A stretch of 64,000 bases of DNA from Saprospiraceae bacterium (GTDB taxonomy: Bacteria > Bacteroidota > Bacteroidia > Chitinophagales > Saprospiraceae), in contig JAGQWX010000022.1 in assembly GCA_020436935.1 (NCBI GenBank), forward strand, positions 1 to 64,000, read 5' to 3'. This document shows positions 52,801 through 60,008 of this stretch, piece by piece. Numbering within the stretch: the stretch's first letter is position 1; every line of letters starts with the position of its first letter. The notes under the pieces are model-generated. The model worked only from the letters and a program-made list of their open reading frames with translations, made no database searches and had not been told where the DNA came from. The position numbers were made by a program, and so were the translations under genes.

Positions 52801-53320
52801 CGGTTTCTGCACTTTTTTGATCTCCCTTCTTTAAGCTGGAATAAAAATCTTCAATAAGCTTCAACTTTTCATCTCCCGAAAAAGTACGGCGGAAAATTGG
52901 CCCTATGGCATCTTCCGAATTGGCCAGTTCATGAATAAAAAAATGGCGCAACTTTTCGAATGTTGTTTCCGTGAAAGTTAATTTACCTCCCTGGTTTGAA
53001 AAAAGCCAAAGCTGCTGACTATTGACGGCGGTTTCATCAAAGTGATAAAGATAGCCATCCTCAACTTCCAGTCCAACTCCCATCATTTCTCTGACAAAAG
53101 CCGTCAGACACTGGTGCAAATCATCATTCAGTTGCAACTCAGAAAAAGCAGTCCTCACATTATTGAGTGCATTCTCAATAACCAGTTTACCCCGAAGATA
53201 CTCAAGTTCTTCGTGGATACTCTTGTGATTGATATTTGCTTCTTCGAAACCCATTACGTGCTGAATTTTATAAAAGAACCATTTCGAAAATTCAGTTTCT
53301 TTATCTTTGAACAATGCCAA
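49835..53320 (-). CDS. Cytosolic hybrid histidine kinase/response regulator with three sensor modules and AraC domain
   Basis: A 1161-residue one-protein two-component system without signal peptide or transmembrane helix. The sensor half (1-615) contains three related modules of about 200 residues, each ending in the linker FEQAYTRFLDLQRAEAQA or a variant and each preceded by a coiled-coil ALERVRxxSxxMHxSxEL signature; they look like GAF-type domains. Then follow HisKA with phospho-histidine in YTNITHEFRTPLTVI (near 633), HATPase with INLLSNAIKFTPENG (near 745) and GSGIGLSLVQEL, a receiver with IVTDVMMPLKDG (near 947), and an AraC-type DNA-binding domain (about 1060-1161). The input is unknown, probably an intracellular ligand or redox signal. 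Confidence 0.92.
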   Translation of the reverse strand: MALFKDKETEFSKWFFYKIQHVMGFEEANINHKSIHEELEYLRGKLVIENALNNVRTAFSELQLNDDLHQCLTAFVREMMGVGLEVEDGYLYHFDETAVNSQQLWLFSNQGGKLTFTETTFEKLRHFFIHELANSEDAIGPIFRRTFSGDEKLKLIEDFYSSLKKGDQKSAETETSSGISMVGTIAKNSGIGLLYYRLAPLDDVQTELLKRFGNVLEEAFVRFLDLKRAKEQAKKAQIEVALERIRNRSMLMNHTSELQDVVNLVSQQLISLEVNINGGAFITINDEVDEHVPIWGCGGATSFAQKAVVYHLDRPIFTNLQQSIIERRPFMTEVYTRAEKIEFFEHLYRHSPWDKAPDELKEKLLNSEGGYARSAVISPNTCIFIINNTGQVFSEQSNDILKRFGVVFEQAYTRFLDLQRAEAQAREAQIETALERVRSASLAMHQSKDLYQVVSATYQQMMHLNLLADVCVIFDELDHPSALHFWATTSEISIPEKIMLPIGDQEVINRIHQACKSRPRFFEIQLNFDQKNRYYQYVFDHSEPGNLIGPARKEKVLAAPGLSMLISFMSNSALSIHNYEGLQYDESEKQLLRRMHHVFEQAYIRFLDLQKSEEQAKRLKELEVAKARFYTNITHEFRTPLTVISGMADQISNHPGDWLDEGVSMIRRNAQRLLELVNQMLELNKLESGKVSLFLQQADIVKYLRYLTYSLISLADEKGIDLRFESGVEVLMMDFDKEKIQKVMINLLSNAIKFTPENGIVRVELNVRNEAVNGMDRALFAIKIKDSGIGIAKDHLPHIFDRFYQIDDSHTRSTEGSGIGLSLVQELVQVMGGTIGVKSVPGKGTEFECILPIHQDAEITQVIESFELEKNEEFQYQGDIGIMDDQVFNNTHQNRPRILLIEDNQDVVAYVASCLYEEYEIQVGKDGAEGIEIAIDELPDLIVTDVMMPLKDGFEVCQTLKNDVRTSHIPIIMLTAKADIESKIEGLQKGADAYLEKPFHKEELQVRIKMLLQLRTNLQKYYLAMATRESEESQDLMAVPEVIPEKDALFVQLKALVLENLKDYEYSVDHLCKAAAMSHSQLHRKISALTGLSPIRFIRHIRLSRAKILLEKSDMVIKMIAYETGFNDPGYFARIFKQEMGLTPLQWKEQRQKSELYNNEL

Positions 53321-53902
53321 TAGAGAAATGGTGCACCCATTCTCAAAAACCTGAAAATCGATGCTTGATTTTGAAATATATTTTTGATGGATTCCAAAAA
53401 CAAATTTCCAGGATTAAATGTGGGCGAAAAACTTGAATAATTAGGAGATATAGACCTTTTTGACCCCTTGCTGCATATTCGATCTTGCATTGCAATTGAT
53501 CCTTCAAAGAAGGTCGTTTACCCCCCTCAAAATACTCCTCTTCTTTTCCCATCATAATAGAAAGCAACTTCCTTAAAGATGCAAATCTTTTTAAAGAATA
53601 AGGCAATTAAAAACAATAATATTTTTCTACTGCTTCTCAATTTTGGGCTATATGTCCTATCATTTGCGGCGTTTCGGCTCAAATTCGGGCTATTTGTCCC
53701 ATCCTATCCAAAATTTTCATACCAACTTTGTTCTATGTCAAAATAGAAATATAGATGTGATTATTTTCAATACATATAATTTTATTATATGCATAATAAT
53801 ATGCTTACCTGTATTATAAGTTGAATAATTGCTCAAAAATTGAAATTAATATTAGATAAAAATTTCAAGATTTTTCTAAAAAAATGATCAAAACTACAGC
53901 AA
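53321..53902. other. AT-rich gap with a pair of direct repeats
   Basis: This 582 bp gap between the divergent hybrid sensor and LytTR genes has no credible gene. Two copies of GGGCTATNTGTCCNA lie at 53645-53659 and 53687-53701, 42 bp apart, and may be a regulator binding site. Nothing else was recognised. Confidence 0.5.
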
Positions 53903-54316
53903 ATGAAGGTATTATCATTGGTGAGCAAAACACCCAAAATCATTCCTCTCCATCTTGAAATAATTAAAACCCAAGAAACATATGTCTCAGGTGTTTTGAC
54001 CATTTCAACAAGCAAGGGCATTGAGATCATCCAAATCAACTCCATTATTTATCTAAAATCAGATAGCAATTACACTTATATTTTTTTAGAGAGCGGCCGG
54101 TCAATATTGGTATCCAAAACCCTGAAAAATTATGAACTTTTACTCAAAAACAGCTTCATTAGAGTACACAACAGTTATCTCGTCAATCCAGATTATATCC
54201 AGGGATTTCTTAAAAAGACCAACCATTTGTTATTGTGCAATCATCTTGAAATTCCAGTCTCCAGAAGCAAAAAATTAAATGTCAAAAATCTTTTTAAAAA
54301 AAGCAACAGGAATTAA
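53903..54316 (+). CDS. Stand-alone LytTR-domain transcription regulator
   Basis: A 137-residue protein with only a LytTR DNA-binding domain (about 35-130): IIQINSIIYLKSDSNYTYIFL, SKTLKNYELLL, FIRVHNSYLVNPDYI and IPVSRSKK near the end are the four LytTR blocks. There is no receiver domain, so it is not a classical two-component regulator. LytTR proteins usually bind direct repeats. It lies directly upstream (converging) of the ABC operon's 3' end and next to a direct-repeat pair at 53645-53701, which may be its site. The start at 53903 has no good alternative. Confidence 0.82.
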   Translation: MKVLSLVSKTPKIIPLHLEIIKTQETYVSGVLTISTSKGIEIIQINSIIYLKSDSNYTYIFLESGRSILVSKTLKNYELLLKNSFIRVHNSYLVNPDYIQGFLKKTNHLLLCNHLEIPVSRSKKLNVKNLFKKSNRN

Positions 54317-54443
54317 CTGATGGCGACCGCATGCCTTGAATTTTAATTAAACTTTCGTACTAGCTTGGATACAGCGTGTTTGGAGTGCTTTTCATATGTA
54401 GAGAATTGCCCAAAATATTTTCGTCTGACCTTTTCATTACTGC

Positions 54444-55265
54444 CTAAAAACTTCCCCCAAGCGTAGTCGCAATATTCATCATCGTATCCTCAACCTGGTG
54501 GACCAGCTGGGTATACATGGGATCTCTTTTGATGGCCCTCGTACGCTGGAGAGGAAGGTCTATGTGGATGTGTTCCACAAATTTGGCGGGTGGAGCTTTC
54601 AGGATGTATATGTCATCACCGAGGTAAACCGCCTCGCTGATGTCGTGGGTGACAAAGATGATGGTGGAATGAAATTTATTCCAAAGCTCGAGCAGCAAGT
54701 CCTGCATTTGCAACCTGGTTTTGATGTCTAGAGCTCCAAAGGGTTCGTCCATGAGCAGGATGGAAGGATTGGCGAGCAGGCTTCTGGCGATAGCTACACG
54801 CTGCAGCTGACCACCAGACAAAGTAGGATAAATGGCATATTTTTTTTCATGACCTTCCAGACCGACCAGCTTGATCATCTCCATGGCGCGCTCATTTCTT
54901 TCTTTCCTTGCAACGCCCTGAAATTCAAGACCAAGGGCGACATTTTCGAGTACGGTTTTCCATGGCAATGAACTGTACTGCTGGAATACCATGCTCACCC
55001 TGGTGTCCTGGTCTACTTCTTTCCCATTGATGCATACGCTGCCTTTTGTGGGTTTTTGTAAACCGCTGATGTATCTCAGCAAAGTAGACTTTCCACTTCC
55101 AGACATGCCCAGAATAACAACGAACTGCCCCTGGTCGGGCTTGTCTTCGATGATAAGATCCAAATCCTGGATGATCCATGATTGACCGCCGTCGTAGCTT
55201 TGGCTAATGCCCTTGAGTTCTATGACGTTGGCCTGATTCGGATGATCTACTTGTATGATGCCCAT
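54444..55265 (-). CDS. ABC importer ATP-binding protein (nitrate/sulfonate/taurine type)
   Basis: A 273-residue ATPase. Walker A ILGMSGSGKSTLLRYI, the Q-loop MVFQQYSSLPW, signature LSGGQLQRVAIARSLL, Walker B ILLMDEPFGALD and the H-loop VTHD are intact. The frame extends upstream into the permease gene, but the ATG at 55265 lies just after the permease stop and starts before the beta-1 strand, so it is chosen. It is of the TauB/SsuB/NrtD group, which power importers for sulfonates, nitrate or related compounds. It is the last gene of the operon with the OmpA-fused binding protein. Confidence 0.9.
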   Translation of the reverse strand: MGIIQVDHPNQANVIELKGISQSYDGGQSWIIQDLDLIIEDKPDQGQFVVILGMSGSGKSTLLRYISGLQKPTKGSVCINGKEVDQDTRVSMVFQQYSSLPWKTVLENVALGLEFQGVARKERNERAMEMIKLVGLEGHEKKYAIYPTLSGGQLQRVAIARSLLANPSILLMDEPFGALDIKTRLQMQDLLLELWNKFHSTIIFVTHDISEAVYLGDDIYILKAPPAKFVEHIHIDLPLQRTRAIKRDPMYTQLVHQVEDTMMNIATTLGGSF

Positions 55266-55270
55266 ATCTT

Positions 55271-56338
55271 TTAAAGGTCTGCTTTTAGGATATATTTTTG
55301 GTACAACTTGTAGCCGGTATATCCGATGATGGAAAGGATGATGAAGTGAATCGTCCATGACCTGTCTCCGAAGAAATAGTCCATGATCTTAATATCGCTG
55401 AAGACAGCGGTGTATTCGTTGATGACGATCAGCACGTAAAGTACCAGGGCCAAAATAGAAACCACCTGGAACACATAGTCAAATATGCTGTCCCACACAG
55501 ATACTTTTTTGAGATTGGCTTTTTCATCGTAGCCCGGCTTCGTTTGATATTTGTAAGGGAAAAATTTTCTATCGAGGTATACAAAAATACGGTCTTGTAC
55601 CAGACCGATGAACATGATCAGCAATAGGATGGCAAAGGTCTTATCTACCCTACCCTGCCTTTGAGCGGCAAAAGTCAGGGGTCCCAGTCCTCCGGTCGCT
55701 GCTGTGGTTTCTGCAACAATGATGTAAGTCCAGGAAATGGCCGTGAGCACCCTGATGTCATCAATCAATCTGGAAACAACTGCCGGTAAAAAGACAGATT
55801 TGATGGTCTGCCACTTACTGGCACCCAGGGTATACACTGTTTTTACATATACATCATCCACCTCATCGATCCTCAAAATGACCGTCGGCAATAAATAGAT
55901 AAAAATACCAAAGGCCAAAAAGTTGATCTTCATTTCAGATCCAATGCCGTACCATACTATGAAAAGCGAAGTAACCGCAGTCAATGGCAGGAAACGAATG
56001 GCACCGATCAATGGCTGCAGACTGCCCCGAAAGACCGGCAACATGCCGATTAGAAAACCCAATGGTATGGCCCAAAGTATGGCTTTGATATAACCACCCA
56101 GGTTGTGTGCGATTGAAATGGTAATATTCCGGATCAGTTCATTGTCTCGATAGAGATCACCAAATGCATTCCAAACCCTCGATGGATGGGGTAAGGCGTA
56201 ACCAGGGATTATAGGACTGCTGCCAGCTGAGAGCAACAACCAGGCACCAAAAAACACCAGCACACCACCAAGGATGAGGGGTGTCTTCAGCTTCTTTGGA
56301 ATTGCACCCCTTAAATCTGTCAGCCAGCTCAGTGTCAT
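55271..56338 (-). CDS. ABC importer permease with an extra C-terminal membrane hairpin
   Basis: A 355-residue permease of the BPD_transp_1 type (TauC/SsuC group). The EAA coupling motif is GASKWQTIKSVFLP (near 178-191). The usual six helices end near residue 240; then a linker and two more helices (about 285-306 and 328-347) extend the C-terminus, which is not usual for these permeases. The gene lies between the binding-protein gene and the ATPase gene; only 5 bp separate it from the latter. A terminator-like hairpin lies before it. Confidence 0.88.
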   Translation of the reverse strand: MTLSWLTDLRGAIPKKLKTPLILGGVLVFFGAWLLLSAGSSPIIPGYALPHPSRVWNAFGDLYRDNELIRNITISIAHNLGGYIKAILWAIPLGFLIGMLPVFRGSLQPLIGAIRFLPLTAVTSLFIVWYGIGSEMKINFLAFGIFIYLLPTVILRIDEVDDVYVKTVYTLGASKWQTIKSVFLPAVVSRLIDDIRVLTAISWTYIIVAETTAATGGLGPLTFAAQRQGRVDKTFAILLLIMFIGLVQDRIFVYLDRKFFPYKYQTKPGYDEKANLKKVSVWDSIFDYVFQVVSILALVLYVLIVINEYTAVFSDIKIMDYFFGDRSWTIHFIILSIIGYTGYKLYQKYILKADL

Positions 56339-56360
56339 ATTGAAATATTTTCATATATTA

Positions 56361-56399
56361 AAAACAAAAAAGCCCCACCAAACATAGGTCCGGTGAGGC
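56361..56399 (-). terminator. Intrinsic terminator-like hairpin inside the ABC operon
   Basis: On the minus strand GCCTCACC pairs with GGTGGGGC (one G-U) around a 12 nt loop and is followed by TTTTTTGTTTTT. It lies between the binding-protein gene and the permease gene, as a partial terminator that would lower permease and ATPase levels relative to the binding protein. Confidence 0.65.
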
Positions 56400-56411
56400 A
56401 TTGATTTTCTT

Positions 56412-58007
56412 TTAGTCAGCGATCAGCTGGAACTCAGTTCTTCTGTTCTTCGCTTTACATTCTTCAGTAGCGTTGGACTCACAACCAGCCATTGGCTTGT
56501 CAGGTCCATTGCCCACAATTACAAACCTGTTGGGATCCATACCATATTGGCTCTGCAGGTAGTCCGCCACAGATTTAGCCCTCTTTTGTGAGAGTGTTAC
56601 ATTGCTGGCCTTTGAACCTACATTGTCCGTATTGCCTTCAATTCTGATCTTACTGTTACCGAATGTTTTTGCCACTTCGGAAAACTGGAGGTCAATGATG
56701 GTTTTTGCATTCTCTGAAAGGTTGAATTTACCAGAGTCAAAATTGATGCTCACCGATTTTGAAGAAATGGCTTCTGTCGTTTTATCCGCAGCATTCTGTG
56801 TAAATACTTTTGGTTTTTCAGCACCATATGCTTCAGATACCAGATCTGCATTGGCTGCTGTTACTGCGGAGGTCCATATGGCTGATCTCCAGCTTGGAGC
56901 TACTTTCTCGGCATCGCCTGTTTCTACAAATTTTTTGGCCATTTTTTCATAAACGTCAACTCCTTTAATGCCTTTGTACGATGGCTCCAATCCAAAGAAG
57001 TTCATATTGTCACCGTGATTTGCCCAGTATACATTGGACATCATACCTTTGGCATCATCAGGAGCTACACCATTGAGTTCAGCCAGGTATCTTGCGGCTT
57101 TGTCATAATTGCTTGGTTCTTTCAATTCCACCAAACCCTTCATCCAGCCTTCATAGAATTGTTTGACCTTTTCTCTGTTGGCGTTGAGGTAAGATTCTTT
57201 CGCAAAAAAGATGTCTGCAATGATGTGCGACTGATCTTTGGTGGTAAGCAATACTTTGGAACCCGGTACAGCCTGTGTTGCGAGGATATCGTCCGGTGAC
57301 CACACTACTGCAGCATCTACGTCATTTGACTTGAATAGTTCTGCTGCCTTGATGTTGTCGGTGGTTTTTACCACGTCCACATCCGTATATTTCAAGCCCG
57401 CTGCTTCCAATGAAGATATGAGAAGGGTCTGAGCCGGTGAAGGAACAGCCACTGCGATTTTTTTGCCTTTCAAATCATTGATGGTATTGATGCCTCTTTT
57501 TACGATGATGGCGTCACCACCCCTTGACCAGTCAACCTGCATAAAGGCTTTGGGTCCCAGGGCATTGATGTCATCTGCAGAAGTATAGAGTGGGAATGCG
57601 TCTGCCGTCTGCACGATGATGTCATACTCACCTGCTGTCCATGCATTCAACGCATTGATCAGGTCGTTTTCAAGCTTGAAGTCCACTTTAAAACCATAGT
57701 CTTTGTAAAACCGGCTGTTGGTATTTGCTGCTGCGCCTTCATTGAAATAAAGGCCCGGAGCGTATCCACCCCATGATACCAGCTGTACTTTGATGGTATT
57801 AGGATCATTGTCACCGGAGCTATTGCTGGATGAACTTGAATTTGAACCATTGTCACCCCCGTTTTCAATACCGGCTTCTGCGGCTTTTTCCTTGATGGTA
57901 CTGCCAAGTCCCGTATTGTTGAGGATATATCTTCCCAGAAAGAATATTGCTGCCAAAATCAGCACTGTAATCAATAACTTAGAAAATCCTGTTAGTCTGG
58001 TTGCCAT
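56412..58007 (-). CDS. Membrane-anchored ABC solute-binding protein fused to an OmpA peptidoglycan-binding domain
   Basis: A 531-residue fusion. A single N-terminal transmembrane helix (about 11-30) rather than a lipobox anchors it to the inner membrane, and a Ser/Asn/Gly-rich linker follows (52-70). Residues about 72-390 form a periplasmic binding protein of the NMT1/TauA/NrtA type (IKVQLVSWGGYAPGLYF, GEYDIIVQTADAFPL, LKGKKIAVAVPSPAQTLLI). Residues about 415-531 form an OmpA/MotB-type peptidoglycan-binding domain: IEGNTDNVGSKASNVTLSQK and NRRTEFQLIAD carry the diaminopimelate-binding Asp and Arg. The layout resembles MotB. It sits between two coiled-coil genes and the permease/ATPase genes. 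I know of annotated proteins with this binding-protein/OmpA fusion but of no assigned function. Confidence 0.88.
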   Translation of the reverse strand: MATRLTGFSKLLITVLILAAIFFLGRYILNNTGLGSTIKEKAAEAGIENGGDNGSNSSSSSNSSGDNDPNTIKVQLVSWGGYAPGLYFNEGAAANTNSRFYKDYGFKVDFKLENDLINALNAWTAGEYDIIVQTADAFPLYTSADDINALGPKAFMQVDWSRGGDAIIVKRGINTINDLKGKKIAVAVPSPAQTLLISSLEAAGLKYTDVDVVKTTDNIKAAELFKSNDVDAAVVWSPDDILATQAVPGSKVLLTTKDQSHIIADIFFAKESYLNANREKVKQFYEGWMKGLVELKEPSNYDKAARYLAELNGVAPDDAKGMMSNVYWANHGDNMNFFGLEPSYKGIKGVDVYEKMAKKFVETGDAEKVAPSWRSAIWTSAVTAANADLVSEAYGAEKPKVFTQNAADKTTEAISSKSVSINFDSGKFNLSENAKTIIDLQFSEVAKTFGNSKIRIEGNTDNVGSKASNVTLSQKRAKSVADYLQSQYGMDPNRFVIVGNGPDKPMAGCESNATEECKAKNRRTEFQLIAD

Positions 58008-58052
58008 TTTATTTAGTTTTTATAGATAAGCGTTTAAAGTATTTGAATTGAT

Positions 58053-59072
58053 TTAATCAAAAAATGAATCGTACTGATTGCCTGATCTCGACAGTCTTTC
58101 AGGCTCCTGAACCGGGTGTTCGAGGTCCATGATTTCATCCTCAGACTGTGCGTCTTTGATGAGCTTTTGTTTGCTGTCACCCAACAAGAGTGAAACTCCT
58201 TCTTTCTCCCATTTCTCCAGCATTTCAAGGCCTTTTTCTTCAAAAACGCCGTTTTGAAGGTCTATGCTCTGCATGAAGTTCTCTGACAAACTCATGAATT
58301 CTTCCATCTCTCCGACTTTCTGACTCACATCATTGGCAATGGCTTCGAGGGCTGCGTCGAATACTGCCCTTTTATCTGCATCGCCTTTGATGATGCTCAT
58401 TGCAGATTTCATGGCTGAATTACCCGCAGTGATGGCCTTGTATTCCTGTTCTTTGACCTTGACCTGGTCTTCGATGTCTTCAACGAGAACGTAAGAGTTC
58501 TGATACATTTTGTTCAGCACCCGGTAAAGGATCTCCATTTTCCTGTAGAGTTCGTCGAGTTTGATGTTGGACTCCTGCAATCTGCCGGCCTTTCTGCTTT
58601 TGAGGATGAGCTGTGCCTGTTCGTTGCTCTGTTTGGCTTTTTGTGCCATGGTGAGGTTGGTCTCAATCTCTTTTTGGTTGTTGAGGATCATCTCTTTGAG
58701 CTTGTGCATCTGCCCCCTCAACTTGGCGATCTGGCGATTCATATCGCGAAGATTCTTGCGCAAGTCATCAACGTATCCTTTAAGTATAGAAATGGGGTCT
58801 ATTTTGATGAATAAGCCTGTGATCCACCGCATTGCAGATTTGTACATATAAGAGACAAGCGCCCTTGACTTTCCGTCCAACGCAAGAAAAATAATCGTTC
58901 CCAGCAGTACGAGGGTGGTTATCATTCCTGCAGTTGTGGTCAGAAATGCGAGTAAAGCAGCAAGACTGGCTGTTACCAGGTAAACTCCTCCGGCAAGCAG
59001 TCCGCCCAGCACGATGGCTCCGGTTACCCCTTCAGGCTTTTTCCAAAATGACTTTGGTTTTACTGTTGACAT
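58053..59072 (-). CDS. Membrane-anchored coiled-coil protein
   Basis: A 339-residue protein. Two adjacent hydrophobic helices (about 17-66) form a membrane hairpin near the N-terminus; then a long coiled coil (about 95-290) with heptad-like runs such as LRDMNRQIAKLRGQMHKLKE and KAKQSNEQAQLILKSRKAG, and a charged C-terminus (EDEIMDLEHPVQEPERLS). The coiled coil is roughly like PspA/IM30 in composition, but no PspA signature is certain. The helical hairpin followed by coiled coil suggests a cytosolic scaffold bound to the inner membrane. It is the second gene of the operon, 10 bp after the first. Confidence 0.7.
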   Translation of the reverse strand: MSTVKPKSFWKKPEGVTGAIVLGGLLAGGVYLVTASLAALLAFLTTTAGMITTLVLLGTIIFLALDGKSRALVSYMYKSAMRWITGLFIKIDPISILKGYVDDLRKNLRDMNRQIAKLRGQMHKLKEMILNNQKEIETNLTMAQKAKQSNEQAQLILKSRKAGRLQESNIKLDELYRKMEILYRVLNKMYQNSYVLVEDIEDQVKVKEQEYKAITAGNSAMKSAMSIIKGDADKRAVFDAALEAIANDVSQKVGEMEEFMSLSENFMQSIDLQNGVFEEKGLEMLEKWEKEGVSLLLGDSKQKLIKDAQSEDEIMDLEHPVQEPERLSRSGNQYDSFFD

Positions 59073-59082
59073 ATCCGATGGT

Positions 59083-59760
59083 TTAGTTTACAAATTTTTG
59101 AATGTTGTCCATATCTGACACGATCTGACCTGCGACCAGATTGTATGCACTCATGAAATTGTTTGCCGTAGTCTGTATTTTGTTGGCTGAAGTAGTTATT
59201 TCCTGTTTCATTTGTTCCAACTTCGCTTTATCTTCTTCGATTTGTTTTAAAATCGTCTCTACCTGCGCCTGTTTTTGTTGAATCGATTTTTCCAGATTGC
59301 TGATGCCAACCGTCTGGTTTTGTTCAACTTTTGCCTGCTGTCCGCCCAGAGCATTTTTGAATTTGCCTTCCTCCTGTTTCAAAATCTTCAGGTAGTGTTT
59401 GGCAGAATCCAGGATTGAAGTTTTTGATGCCCCCATTGTTTTTGCCATGGCCAGCGCAGAATTGTATCGGGTCGCGTCATCCATAGGCATATTGGCCAGA
59501 GACTGCAACGCCTGCTTGTATTCCAGGTAGTCAAATCCGTCGAGGTTGTTGGATTCAATGGCTTTGAGCAGAATGTCGATGAATTTCTGATCGGCCACCC
59601 CTTCTGAAGCGTTGGCATTGATGGTCACCTGAGGTTCGTTCATGGTAGGCATTTCATTACTTGCTACATCGCTCTCAACAGATTTCACATCCTTTTGTTC
59701 GGGTGTTGCTGTTCCGTCCTCCACAACAAATAATTTCTTTAACTTATCAAACATACACAA
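59083..59760 (-). CDS. Cytosolic coiled-coil protein, first gene of the ABC/OmpA operon
   Basis: A 225-residue soluble protein. The N-terminus (MFDKLKKLFVVE, from residue 3) looks amphipathic; a low-complexity acidic segment follows; the middle (about 55-125) is helical; the C-terminal 100 residues are a coiled coil (KSIQQKQAQVETILKQIEED). Start could be the first or the third codon (59754). No family recognised. It precedes the membrane coiled-coil gene by 10 bp, which suggests that both products interact. Confidence 0.65.
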   Translation of the reverse strand: MCMFDKLKKLFVVEDGTATPEQKDVKSVESDVASNEMPTMNEPQVTINANASEGVADQKFIDILLKAIESNNLDGFDYLEYKQALQSLANMPMDDATRYNSALAMAKTMGASKTSILDSAKHYLKILKQEEGKFKNALGGQQAKVEQNQTVGISNLEKSIQQKQAQVETILKQIEEDKAKLEQMKQEITTSANKIQTTANNFMSAYNLVAGQIVSDMDNIQKFVN

Positions 59761-59803
59761 GTGGTTTTAGATAGGGTAAATATCTATAAAAAGCAGACGA
59801 ATG

Positions 59804-59811
59804 CAAAAATA
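59804..59811 (-). promoter_or_regulatory. Putative -7 element of the ABC/OmpA operon
   Basis: TATTTTTG on the minus strand matches TAnnTTTG. Transcription would begin near 59797, about 37 nt before the first gene. No TTG at the expected -33 distance; the gap 59761-60008 shows nothing else. Confidence 0.4.
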
Positions 59812-60008
59812 ATTTGTATATAAGGACAGTAAAAAACGTCGAATGGAGCATATGGGCAAGATATGATTCCTGCAACTCAGACAATTATTGGAAGATAAGC
59901 ACAAACAATTACCTATCATCCGTCATTGGAGCAATCCATGGAAAATGCAAATGTCTCTGCGATTGAGTTTTGGCTTTGTTAGCAATTTACCCAAGTCCGT
60001 TTGTCCAT

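Noticed and set aside
53673..53684. ttcggctcaaat, identical to part of the Fic operator
   Set aside because: A single half-site without its inverted partner, far from any Fic gene; most likely coincidence.
53926..54000. caaaacacc/ggtgttttg inverted repeat inside the LytTR gene start
   Set aside because: Lies within coding sequence with a 56 nt spacer; no evidence of function.
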